A model generated the notes under the pieces. It did not search any database. It worked only from the letters and a program-made list of their open reading frames with translations, and was not told where the DNA came from. Shown here one piece after another: positions 1 to 12,210 of a DNA stretch of 64,000 nucleotides; within the stretch, counting starts at the first letter, position 1; each line of letters starts with the position of its first letter. Origin of the DNA: Turbatrix aceti (taxonomy: Eukaryota; Nematoda; Chromadorea; Rhabditida; Panagrolaimidae). The DNA lies in NCBI GenBank assembly GCA_963969345.1, contig OZ017767.1, positions 5,174,739 through 5,238,738 on the forward strand. Reading direction: 5' to 3'. A program made the position numbers and the translations under genes.

Positions 1-1787
1 TCAGGTCAAACTCGGGCAAGAGCTTCCTCGGAGGAGGCAGGAGATCGTTGGAGTGAGGGTAGGCGCCCGGCTCGCCGCTGCAGTCCACAGACATTCCCGA
101 GCCGTTGAGAGACGGCTAAAAAAGGCACAAAACTTCAAAACCCCGCTCCAACCGTAAAAATAGACTCACAGATTCTGAACCAGCAGACAGTCGCTCCCGT
201 TTGGGCTTTACATCCTGGACGTTGTTCACGGCATCGCTGAGTCTCCGCTTCATAAGTCCCGGAGAATTGGCCGCAGCGAAAAAGTCATCCGGAGGCGAGG
301 CATCTTTCTTGAACATGCCATTTTGGATGCCATTGGGCACGGTACCGGGCTGAGGGAACGGTCCATTGGAAGAGATACCCGACTGGTTGGCCAGCTCGTA
401 GATAGCCGCCATCGCAGACAGCGACGGTCCCGACATGCGGTAACGAACGCGGTTCTCGCCACGAAGAGGCGGGCACTGGAGGTTGGGATCGTCGCAGATG
501 TGTGCCAGACCCCGGGGCATCTCGGGATTGCCGTAGAGGAGTCCCGTCTCGGTGACCAGGCTGAGACTGCCGATCTTGGGGGTCGGAAGCTTGCGGAAGT
601 GCCGCTTGTGGTAGAGCGCGATGCACGCCGAGCACCGGTAGTAATCCCGCGGGCCAGATTGCGTCCGGGAGAAAACATACTTGCAGTCCTTGATTTCGAG
701 TCGCTTCTCGCGGAAGATGCACCGCTCGAGGGGGAAGATCTGCTCGTCGGGAGTCGTCAGCGTCGAAGGCGCCATGGAAGGTCGATCGCTGCCGAGGCCG
801 CTGAACGACGGGGAAGCGTCGGTGGAGAGCTTGTCACGGAACTTTTCCATCTCGCAGCAATGGTCGATGCCGGAGGGTCGATTTGGGTTGCCGCGAACTT
901 CGTGCGTCTGGTCGATGTACTTCAGACTGCCGACAGATGGGACTTCCACGTTGGCGCCGTTTCTGCTCACTACTAAAAGTTGCAGTGAAGAAGTGTTCAA
1001 ACAAAACAGACAACAAGTCGACGAGTCAACAGTCAACAAAAATTATCATAGCTATTAAAATATTCGCGGTAAAACCGGTCATTACAACACAACACGTAAG
1101 ACCGTTGCATGCTGTAACAATGAACTCGCGCGGGAATAAAAAAGTTTGAATACTTACAGGAACGTCGCTTTTGGTAGATACCGTAGCAGACCACGCAGCG
1201 ATAGTAGATGTTACTTCTGACGTTCAGTCTTACGAATTCGTACTTGCAGCCTTTGATGATGAGTCTGTTGTTGTGGAACATGCATCTTTCGAGGGGGATC
1301 ACGTCTTCGCGGTAGGAGCGCGCTGACATCGGAGGCACCGGTTGCAAGGCCATATCCGTCTGAAAAGGGATAAACTCATTTAATCAACTGAAAAAAAAGA
1401 AAAAGCACCTACAGCTGACATAATCTGGTTGAGCATAGCGAGTGTGGTTCTGTCAAGTTCCTGGTTGTCGAGGATCGGAGGACTCTCGACGTCGGAGCTC
1501 TGGTCGAGATCGTTGCTGCCATTGTCGAGACTGCAGTAGCCATTGTTCTTGGAGCTAATGATGCCATCGTTGTTGTTGGAGGTGTCCTGGAAATTTTCAG
1601 AGCCCTCATCGGTCTCCGTGGACAGCTGGAGCGCGTCAGAGCCACACATCATGGGATCCGAGTCGATCCCGCGGTGTCCGTTGCTGAAGAGGTGCTCCAT
1701 GAGGCCATCGATGCCGTTGGACGACGAAGCCTCGCCGTCACCCGCAGCACGGAGAGCTTCGTCTATCGAGGCTTTGAGAAAATTCAT
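1..1787 (-). CDS. Protein with two FLYWCH-like zinc fingers (3' end outside window)
   Basis: Exons on the minus strand: 1413-1787, 1158-1359, 170-969 and 1-115, continuing beyond the window; phases join cleanly and about 497 residues are visible. The start at 1787 lies 9 nt after a TTTCAG acceptor, suggesting trans-splicing. After an acidic, Ser/Asn-rich N-terminus come two copies of one domain. Each opens with PLERC-F and a K-x-CKY core, then YYRC-x2-C, a basic stretch, a GxL-containing linker and a final H-x-C (DHCC and AHIC). This matches the layout of FLYWCH-type DNA-binding fingers such as C. elegans PEB-1, except that the canonical last pair is H-x-H. The tail carries a KPKRER basic stretch (possible nuclear signal) and low-complexity Ser/Pro/Gly sequence. 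A nuclear DNA-binding regulator is inferred; no target or partner can be read from the sequence. Confidence 0.72.
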
Positions 1788-4700
1788 GCGCTTCAGCTGA
1801 AAGCAAGCCGGTGGTGAATTCCGTGAATGGGATTTGGGCAGAACGCGCGCACCGAACAGAAATCGCGATAACAAAAAAGACTAAACACGGACAAGCTACT
1901 ACAGATTTAAAGCTGAACCAATAATCCACAATCAATCCCCGAGGATCACCCCGGCTACGCAGGCCAAGTATTCAAATTCGAAAGACTACACACGTGTACT
2001 TTTAGCACTCTTGTGCAATTTTTACTCTTGTCAAAGTGTTGTGGTTGTGTGCATGCGGTCAATCATCTGCACTCTCCCCGTCCCGTGCTTTTATTATTTT
2101 ACCAAAAAAATAATTTCGTCCATTCATTCAAATTACGCGGAGCACCAAGCGCTGGCTTCAGAGGAAATATGTCGAGGCGCGGCCAATCCCGGGACGATAT
2201 CGCTTCCCGGGATTCAAATCACAGACTGGATCGCGCCATGGAAGAAATCGGAGATCATTCGAACATGATCGTCGTGCGCCGACGGGCACGATTACAAAAA
2301 CTGAGATTTTACAAGAGCGCGCCTCAAAAGTCAGCTCGTATTTAATTGCATTACAAAATTACAGCGAATCGCAATAAAAAGATGCGTGACATGGAGAGTA
2401 ATTGTGGATGCACAAGACTTATTATACACATAAATATTTGTATCAACACACAACCAAATTCACAGATTGTAGATATGCGAAAGAAGAAGACGTCTCTCCG
2501 ACGTGGAAGCGCACATATTTAGATTACATTGTTCGTCATCGTCACCATCGCAGGGCCCTCTACGACTAATCAAATAATTTCATTTAACATAAAAAAATTC
2601 CAGTTTGCATTACTACATGTGCACACAACAAATATTGCGTGGTGAAACAAACACATACAGTATTTTTGTCTCGGCACGATTACATAAGTGGGAGGAGGGA
2701 TAAACTCGCAATGTGCCATGCAAAACCATCGAATGCGTGCGCATTGATGTTCATCCATCGGTCGGTCCACTCATCGACAGTCCCCATACATTCTTTTCAA
2801 ATACGAAATACATACAAAGAACGGTCGAATGAATTATCCTTTGGTGTATTTATAATAAAAAAAAGTTAAAGGAGTGAATCCAGCCGCCTCGGGTCCCTTT
2901 CGACAAGCCTCTACCCAAAGAATTATATCTGACACACAAAATTAAATACGACACACGAGGTAAGCAGAGTGCTGCATTGAACAATACAACACGGGTAAAC
3001 GCAAATGTACACAAATAAAAAGTCACGAGACACATGGTATTGTCAAAAAGTATGTATGCGATTTCTATTACGGATCTGCGCAATTACAAAACGACGACCC
3101 AGATGCCGACGACTCGTGGCTGGGGCTGGTACATACCTGGGCTGGCAGGGAGAAGGAATTCGAACCCGTAACCCGAGGAAAAGGCTTTGTACTGTGTAAA
3201 AGTGGTTGGCTGATCATCATCGTGCTTATTACTGCGGTCCCCTGCGCTCACACACTAACTACGTCTTTACCAAGGATAGCAGCGCTGTTCAAGAGCAGAG
3301 AGAATGGGGGATTTTAAATCTTTACCCTAAAACGTTATCCACTTTACAAACATTTGAACGACAAACACAGGCGATGGGCAAACATAAATTACTACTACTG
3401 TGACCTCACAATCGTGTGTGTGTGAGATATAAACATTCTCGGTGAATACATTACATTGTTCAGTCCAATCGCCTAACAAGTAAATACGCGGTCAGTCAGC
3501 GTCATGGCAATCGAGCGGCCGCGGTCGCAATAAACACCCCTCCAAACCAGGCCTGGCTTATCTGAATGACCTCTGATTGACTGATTGACTCAAAACTCCC
3601 GCTAAACACGCATTTTACAGGAAAAGAGATAGGTTGCCTAAAATTACCTGCTTATCTAAGTTACCTAAAACCTAGCAGACGCCCATGAGATGAGACATAA
3701 CATAAATATATCAACCACGCAACCACGATCACTGTAAAAATATGTACATACGTTAATAAGCGCGAAAGAAACGCGAATGATCATACATACACAAACAGAA
3801 CAAAACACTGTTACGTACACATTACACACTGCAGAGAGATGTTACGATCCTCCCCAGACCCGACCTCACCCTAAAAGCACCATTGAGTGACTCGTTTAGG
3901 GGTTAGGCAATGTAATGGTCGGGCACACAACATGATAACACCACACAGCAGCATGATCTGAAATGTTGCAAATGCAAAAACGGCGTCCTACACATTCATT
4001 TTAGATGCCTGCATAAATGACTACCACTGTGCGACGCTGCGACCAAGGCACTTATGCCTACAGTCCGGTCTGCGGAGATATTATTGTACCAGAGTGTTAT
4101 AAACACTGGAGAAAACGCAGCAGCGACTGTCTTTTACGTACTATCACACAGACACGGTTACTACGAAAAATTGAAACGAGCCGGACCGGTTGCGTCGAGT
4201 CGATGTGTCCTTTCCTCGTCAGCAGTAATAGTGTGTTTAGACAGCCCCGGCGTGTTAATTAAAAGTTTGTCGTGCTCTTGGCGAGTACCAGATCCATCAT
4301 CACAACTACCGCCGATGTGTACCGGAATTATCAGCCAGCAATCAAAAACGCGAGACAACTAAGATGGAAGAGGTGACTCGCTAATAGCCAACAAATGACG
4401 CCGCCGCGTGTATTTAGTAGCGTGTGTTGGAGTAATAGATACAACAAGCATATCGCTGGTCTGGTACGAGTGCCATCCACCCAAGTTCACCGATCGCGAG
4501 AAGAATGAATTGCAATTGCTATACATATACTAAACGTGTTAAGGGCCCTGAACAGCGCCGTGAACAGACAAATGTTTGATCAAAAAAAATTAATCGTCGC
4601 ATCGTTTTAAATAAAAAAATGTAGTTATTCGGGGATCTAAGTGGTTTTAGGGCAATCACGGCTGCGACAATTGCTGGCAGGGTTACGATCGAAAAAAGTG

Positions 4701-7700
4701 TTTGCCAGCCAATGACGTCGGAAAATGCCAAACAAAGGGGTTTGGATCAGACAAATTTGAATTTGACAAAAAAAGAACCGTAAAAACGAAGTATTCGCCT
4801 CCCGGTGGCATTTTATGTAAAATGTCAAACAGAGAGTCGGGTCCCAAAACAAAGCTTTTGTCCGATGACATTTGCTCCGGTCGACGGTAAGTAATACTGG
4901 GTTGGTATGGACGCTGCTGCTGCCATCCTCCATCCTCCCCATAGAACACATTAATATCGCTCGGTTTTACATAGGTCATTTTATGGAACGATGAGGGCAT
5001 GCTTTACGACGCCGCGGCGGTACCAGTCGACTTTAACATCCACAAACACACGACACCGCCTCTTTCCAACCAACCACCACCATAACCGAGATACATATTC
5101 GGTATGCATACACATACACATATTACAGTCCGGTCCCCGTCCCCCTCCCCACTGGAAGGGCATCAGGGGGCCAGTTCCACGTCTTATTACACTCGTGTAC
5201 AAAATGTATGGCAACCAAAACGGAGAGTATTAATAAAATGAGGTCCTTTATTCGGTAGCGCACGTGCTCTGGAGATACGGTGGTGTCAATTTCATGAATA
5301 AGTCTATGTAGCAGTCAGGAGAGAGCTCACAAACTTTTTGTCCGTAGTACCTCGTGTTGTTTCATAAAATTAATTATACGTGCATGCCGGAGTTTTTAGT
5401 TTTTAAGGGCCCGGTAAATTCAGTCTAATTCGGCACACAAAAAACAGAGAAAAAGCACCCGATGGGGTAGCCCAAGGTCAGCGACAAATTTTAAATTTCC
5501 GACGGCTGTAATTCAACCTTGTTCGAGCCCAAAACTATTCACATAATACTAGTACACCCTCCTAATATTTCGACGGTGAACGAACACAAAAACATTACCA
5601 AAGCTACCTCGGTAGTTGGTTGTCTGTTGTCGCAAGGTAGTGAATTTCACCCACAAAATTATTCTTTCACAAATATTGTTGGGAATGTGGCCAGGCCCAG
5701 AGAGTGAAGTTGTCATCCCCCCTTCGTCTTGTACGGGGGCAGTATTGGTCTGGTGGTGATGGTGGTAGTGGTAGTGGTGGTGGTAATGGTGGTGGTGAAG
5801 TGTTCAATTTTTCGTTTTTGACAAAATGGACGACGGACGAGAGCGAAAAGAAAGAAGAATGGTAAACACAACACCATACACACACCCGTCATACTATCCA
5901 ACTACCCCAACATAAATATATACACACACGATCCTCCTCGCCCTCGCCCGAGCTCCGTTGCTAACCACCAATTTTATTATACACATATACATATACCCCG
6001 AATCTTCCTTCCTTCATCAACCTCGTCCGACAAGGTCGCGCGCGCAAACGCCCCGGCTCAATGGCACCACCACTGCTACCGGCGGCTGAATAGATGGATC
6101 GACGGCACCGATGATTGCCGTAGACGACACACAGGCGTCAACAGGCGCCGGCTGCTCCACGACTGGTCCTCTCTCTAACATTCATAAATTACACACTCAC
6201 AAAATGCAATAATACATTTCTTTTCAACATTACATGTATTCCATTTCGCTCTCTCTCCCACTTTTGCAACAAACCACTACTACTATTCGCAAAATGATGG
6301 CTGGTGGGGTTGTGGTAGTGGTGTGCTAAGAAAAGAGCGGATAATGGATCCACAACAGCCCCTTTCGACAATTCATACAGCAAAAAACCCTCTTACACAC
6401 TCAGTCCATCGCAGGTACACAACACATCAAAATTATTACTAACTTTGATGTGAGCAGTCAAAGAAAAAGTGCACAATCACTCGCTCGCAAAAAACGTATA
6501 ATAAAACCGAATAGGCAAAGATTTGATTTTCAAAAAAACGTACACGCACTGATCGCGGTGGGACTCTCGGATCACGAATTCTACAATTTACAAAGCGGAA
6601 ATGGCGACATAGCACGTAGAACAAGAAACAAATGGCGACTGAATGTAATTATTTATATAAATTGTTCAATCACGTATGTATATAAATACAACGCGGCTCG
6701 CTGCATAGTAAAACGCGATCAACACAACCAGAATTTTTCGGTTTACACACACTACCACAAACACATAAAACTAGCCGACATTCGTGCAGTTATTGTTTTC
6801 TCTTGGCAACAAATTGAAATTCCATTCAAATGCTATAACGCTCGCGAGTGTTTGTTTGAGTGCGCAATCGGTTGCTCGTTGCTCGACTCGAGGAGGGGCT
6901 CCGGGCATCACGTCGCTTCTGACTTTGTGGCTTATCACGCAAGTATCCCTCCCTCCCGACCGGGGAGCACGAACAAACGGCTGCCGGATGGATCGTAATA
7001 GAATTCATTCGACGAAGGCGAAGGCGAGAACGAGGGCAGGATGAGAGTAAATAATGGTACTATACATGCTGCTATAATCCAAAGCGTCAGCCAGCACACA
7101 GGCGCCTAAAAATTTTGCATCTTCTATCGTAATGGCGCGCTTTTTTTGGGGGAGAGTAATAAGTGGGACGACTCCGCCACCACGAGACCCACAGCGTTGT
7201 GTGAGCTGTTTGGAATATTTATTTACAATTTATACAACGCACCACCATTGCCGTGACCGTTACCAAACAGACACGGACACCAGGAGCGTCGAGAGGATGG
7301 ATGTCGTAAACTTGATCGACGACCGTTTTCGCTGTTTTTGCATCCCGAGTGCGCATTTGAAAATGGCTCGGATGGAATGCCCTACCGAAGTTTTTTTGTT
7401 ACCCGTGAGACGGTTTCCGGCACTGACATCTTAGACATGACCTATCCGTGCCGAGATTAGGAGGGCACCCGCCCGGGGTATCCATGTGCACTGCCAGCTG
7501 TCAGATTACCACCACCACGGACCAAAAACGCAATTTCAAACTCACAATTAGAGCACTCTCACCACCACCGACTCACAACAACATGCGAATATTAATTTTT
7601 GCGTTCACCAACATTTATGCATCTGTTTAAAAATTATTAATTTTAGAGAAGGCCGCCGCTGCTGCGAACAGAACAACAAATGCAGAAAAATGGAAGCACT

Positions 7701-8396
7701 CATCAAATTGCTATTTAATGTGTAATATAATTAAAACATCAGCTGCTGCTGTGATTCCTGTTTGATCGTCTCTTCAAAAATGTGAAAGAGTAGAAATGGC
7801 AATTCGTACATATCTAAAAGTTGGACAACAGAACGACGCGTCGTGCTTGCTTCGGATTCGTGCTAAACAATCCAATCCCATTCAAAATGTAAGTTACCAC
7901 GCCCCGACAAACCAGTCTTACATAAATACATACGCAAAAGTGCGGCACAAACTGTTTGCAAATGCATTAAATAAAAATTGTACAAATTAATTTTTTGAAA
8001 AGACGCAAGTGACATTCTTACGCGCCAGAACATAAGAATTAAAATGCAGTTCAAAAAATCCAATGCATCAAAAGTCTTCGAGGAATCTAAAACACATTTA
8101 TTTCCAATGTAAACTTGTGCTTAGGTGGTAGTCACCGTGCCCCGATAATAACGAGGGTTAGTTTCACGGATGATAACGCATTTGGCTGCTGGTATTAGGA
8201 CGAGGAGGGTGGGAGGAGGGAGGGATGATCAGGGAGGGAGCGACATGTTTCCGATACAACCAACGAGAGCGCGACGGCCTCGATGCCGCCGATGAGAAAG
8301 ACTAGGCTAGCGGCGTCGCTGCACGGGGTCGTCGGCGTCGAGGCGAGGAGGGAAGCCCGTTCAGTGAGTTGTTTTGCGAGAAGAAGCGTCGGTCGA
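1788..8396. other. Long spacer without recognisable genes
   Basis: About 6.6 kb between the FLYWCH-like gene and the 3' end of the Ena gene, both on the minus strand. It should hold the promoter or outron of the former and the 3' UTR of the latter; a candidate poly(A) signal for Ena on the minus strand lies at 8097-8102 (TTTATT on plus). No open frame in either strand shows a conserved domain or codon pattern like the real exons nearby. A GGT/GGTAGT-type simple repeat lies near 5748-5802. Non-coding RNA cannot be excluded. Confidence 0.5.
5748..5802. repeat. GGT-rich microsatellite
   Basis: Imperfect trinucleotide array of ggt, agt and gat units, pyrimidine-rich on the other strand. It gives antisense frames of Pro/Thr runs that are not genes. 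Confidence 0.75.
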
Positions 8397-11300
8397 TCAC
8401 CTGCGCCGGAGTTCGGCGATGAGTGTTTCGATGATTTCGTCCTTCGCTCTCGCGATCTCCAGGAACACCTCCTGCTTGAACCGATCGAGATCGGCGACGG
8501 TCAGTACCGTGTCGCTGGAAGGCAGCGAAGAAGCGTTCGTCACTCTGAAAAGAAAAAAATGCCATTCGACGCAGCGCAGAAGAAAAAAGTCCACTCACTT
8601 TCTCTGGACCTTGGGCGATTCGACGGAGCCATTGGTGAGCGCGGCGGTGATGCCAATGCCGTTGGTCTTGGACCACGACCTCGTCGAAGAGTCGCCTGAA
8701 ACATCAAAAATCAGAAACTCGTTGCCATCGTTTTCGTTTTCCTCAGCGCGCCTCTGGTGGCCTCGTAGTGCCACCCCATTAATCACGTCCCTCCGTGTTC
8801 CCTCGACGCAGCCCACAGCCCCTGCCCTGCGTAGACGCTCTTTAGAGGTCTACAAATCGTCAAAAACCACCTCATAATGTACATAGCATGCAGCGCCGCT
8901 CTTTTTTGCCCAAAATCGAGGCGCGCGAATTCAATGCATTCATTTTCCCGACCCCTTGCATTCATACGGAGGACAAAAGCAGAGCACAGCGTTCGGATGA
9001 ACGCCCGCCCGGGCCCGCCGCAACCCAATCGTCCTCGGCTAATTCAATTGCGCAACCCGACCCTCTAATGGCACCCTTTTGGCAGGGGCTTCTCCCGCGG
9101 CACAGTCCACCAAAAATCAAGTCAGCACCCAATCAGATGTTTCCACAGCTGTCAGGCTCTGCGAAGATTTTGAAGAGCCCTGTCAAAGTGGTCAGAAGCG
9201 AAAAAAGCGAAATCCAGTCCTGTTCTGTGGCGCAAATCCCCCAGATCGGCAAAACAACAAAACGGAAGCGGTGGAAATCTTCTCACAAAGCAAGGCGCCC
9301 CCCGAAAAGGTGTTTGTTTGTCTAACGGCTAATTCAGTCGCCAGAGAGAGGTCAGTAACCCGCTCAGCTAAATCGCAAGCGCAAAGAAACATTGTCACCC
9401 GCGCCCAGCCCGGCAAACTCACTTTTCTTAGCAGTCATCGTGGCCGAGGAATCAGAGTTGTCGCTAACCGTGGCACCGACAGACGACGAGGACACTCCGC
9501 TGCTGGAAGACGTCGAAACAGTGTCAACCTTGCTGTTCTTTGCGTTGTTCCGGTTTTCAATTTTCCGTGCGAGCTCTGACATGAAATCAACGGGCCCCGA
9601 GCCGTTGGGAGGCGCAGAAGTCGGCGCAGCATCTGTGGAATTCGAGCCCGCGATCGGGGGTCCGGCGGTCTTCTTAAGCGACGCCAGTCCCGCATTCCTG
9701 ATCTGTTCGGCCATCGTGAGTGGCTTTGACGCGCCGTTAGCCGTCACTTTGGTCGTCATGAAATTGGGCGGAGGTGGTGGAGGGGCCGGGGGTGCCTTGG
9801 AGCTCACAAGGCCCGGAGGCGGTGGAGGAGGTGGGGGTGGCGGGGGAGCGGTGACACTCGTCTTGGGAGCCGCTGGGGGCGGTTGTTGCACGATGCCATT
9901 CGAACCACAGCCGTTCGACTGAGGGGAACCCTGAATCTGAGACTGCATTTAGCCGGGGCAAAAAAAAAAGAGGGTCATACTCACCGTTGCATAAATATTG
10001 CCACCGGAAGGGCCAGGTACACCGTTGCTCGAAGACGAGCATCGTCGCTGATTCACTGGGCCTGGCTGATTGCTGTGTAACGAGGCGGATGAGACTGAGG
10101 ATTTCCTGGAAATTGGTCATTGTATATTCAGGGCAACGATCGATCGATAAACCAAAAAAAAATCCCCACTCAGATGGATCCGAAAAAACTTCGGTGTAAA
10201 AAGATGCCAAAGCAAGCAGCATTCTGCGTTTGTTGGGAGTTCAGAGCCAGCGGACAGTACAAAAAAGCGGCCAAATGAGTAAGCAAGCGCGTGAGAGCAG
10301 TGCAAGCAACGCTAGGCCCCATCCGGTCCCGTAAGAGCCGGTACAAGTCATGCGGGATTCTCATGGCCCCGTCAAACAACAAAACACGTCTTTTGTCAAA
10401 CAAAAAGCCCTCTGACACCCTCGATACCTGCTTGTTTCTTGTTCTTCAGCCTCGTCAAAATCAGCGTCGACTTCCGGATCAACATCGTCCGCGGGTACAG
10501 AATCGGGTCGGTCAGGCTCTGCAGAAGATTCATTCACCGGCGGAGCCATCAGGGTCGCTTCCTGCACTACGAGAGAAAATTTCGCTTTAGCCGACGGAGC
10601 CTTCGAAGGCTCTCCAAAGGCTGCCATCAAATTCGCGACCCTGCGAGACGGCTGACGTGTAAACGTGGCGTCCATGTCGATTTCAAACGCTCAAATAACG
10701 ACGATCAGCATCGCAGTAAAACGAATTCAACGAAAAAAAAAACGCCAACACCAACTGCGCGCAGAAACAAACATCAAAGACAGGATCAAATCCTGAAATC
10801 AAAAACACCCCTAATCGAAGGATGACGAACGAAAGCGACGATTTCACACTGTTTTTTTTCCTTTTACGACTCAGGATAATCAGGAGGAGGTACCTGGCGA
10901 GTGCGAATGTGCACGGTTGCAAAAAACATCGACGACGACGACGTGGGAATTATGACGGCTCCTGAGGAAGCGTGACGCAAAAAAAAAACAAAAGAGTCGG
11001 ACGGTAATAGACTTCGACCGTCCACCTGATTTTTCTACTAGCCGATTCTAGGGGTGAATCACAAGACGACTCGCACTCTTCTCCAGCAGGCGCACTTCGG
11101 CGATAAGACAAGAGCGGAGGGTGACTCATCAGTACATTGTCTTCCTGTTTGTTACGCGTCTTCATTCCTTCGCACAACGTGACCTCCCCTAATTTCTAAT
11201 TGATAACAACAAGCATTTGGTAATTCGGACTGATAACCGGTAGACGATCCCTCAGGGTCCGATCACATCAAGGACGGTCGTCGGCTGGCGACCTCGGTGC

Positions 11301-12210
11301 AACCAGCGCTCCCAGTGACTAAGATCGCGGTGCGTCAAAAAACAAAGATGCGATGGATGAAAAAAAAGAAGCAAAGCAAAACAAAACAAATCGCTGCTCA
11401 GGATTCAAATGGTTCGTATTTGGTCTGCGCAAACGCAAACAGAATGTGTCATCGAGCGCGCTTCTCGCTGCTCCTCTTCGTGCGCGCATCCATCCGATCG
11501 GTCGACGATGCGATGGTCACTCTTTGACAAAGCACTTGGCCGATGGAAAGTGAGAAGGGTGGAAAAAACATTCCCCGCAGCTACATAACCGTGCTTGGAT
11601 TTCAAGGACCCTCTTTCCCGACAAAGAGCATGCAACTGACTGCTCAACGATTTCAGAAAATCCAAAGCACAAGGTACCCCAAAAAACTTCCAAAAAAACT
11701 CACTGTTGAGGCCGATAAATGCCATTGGAGCCGACGCTGTCCTGGTCAGGCTCCCGTGATCTGACGCCGCCCTGGGGCTGTTGCACGACCTGGTAGTACA
11801 CGCTGGGATCCTGGTAGACCCCATTGCTAGCGCCGTTGGACTGCTGGTACAGCTGGGCGCTGTTGACGGTCTCGACGACGATATCCACCGTCTTGGAGAA
11901 CTTTTCGGCTTCGTCGGCGTTGGCAAAGCTCAGGCCATAGACCTGCTTGCGCTCGCTCTTCCACTGGTGGAAAACAGGTGTAGCTACCTTGTAATGAAAA
12001 TTCTCGTACACAATCTGGTTGAGGAGTACGTGATCGTCGGTCAGACGGTTGGCCAGGATGCGATAGGTGAGATGGCCTTCCTGGAGCAGTCGGATGGTTG
12101 CCCGGCCTTCCTGCGAGGGCGAGGCTACGTCGCTGCCCTCCGGCTTCATCCAGATCCGCTGGGCCGAGTCGTAGAAGAGGACGTCGGCCGTCGCAAGTGC
12201 CAGGTGATTG
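8397..12210 (-). CDS. unc-34: Ena/VASP-family actin regulator (5' exon not found)
   Basis: Exons (minus): 11704-12210, 9985-10105, 9423-9942, 8599-8695, 8397-8544; all phases agree. The first exon listed carries an EVH1 domain (DVLFYDSAQRIW, later FHQW and QVYGLSF, which match the family core) that binds proline-rich FPPPP-type ligands. The third holds long proline runs that would bind profilin and SH3 or WW domains. The last exon is the EVH2 tetramerisation coiled coil ending EIIETLIAELRRR at the stop, very like VASP. The protein should elongate actin at leading edges and in axon growth cones. The short N-terminal exon before EVH1 was not found: the 12210 acceptor needs an upstream exon ending in phase 2, and the region upstream is GC-rich and unresolved. 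Confidence 0.88.
10428..10675 (-). CDS. unc-34: Probable alternative first exon of the Ena gene, replacing EVH1
   Basis: An 82-codon open exon begins at ATG 10675 (MDATFTRQPSRRV), is rich in Pro, Glu and Asp downstream, and ends at a GTATCG donor at 10427. It leaves two bases (AG), exactly the phase needed to splice into the exon ending at 10105, so the frame continues into the Pro-rich and EVH2 parts. It cannot be a cassette after the EVH1 exon: joining through the nearest acceptor-like AG hits an immediate stop. The inferred isoform has an internal promoter, no EVH1 domain and an acidic N-terminus. Expression is unproven. Confidence 0.5.

Noticed and set aside
323..976. 217-codon plus-strand frame
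   Set aside because: It is antisense to the FLYWCH-like exon, which has domain structure and clean splice phases; the plus frame has no domain.
3140..3215. Possible tRNA, because of a GGTTCGAATTCC T-loop-like sequence on minus
   Set aside because: No acceptor stem, D-arm or anticodon arm can be formed at the right distances.
6450..6998. 182-codon plus-strand frame in the long spacer
   Set aside because: No domain, unbiased codon use unlike nearby exons, no convincing start context or splice partners.
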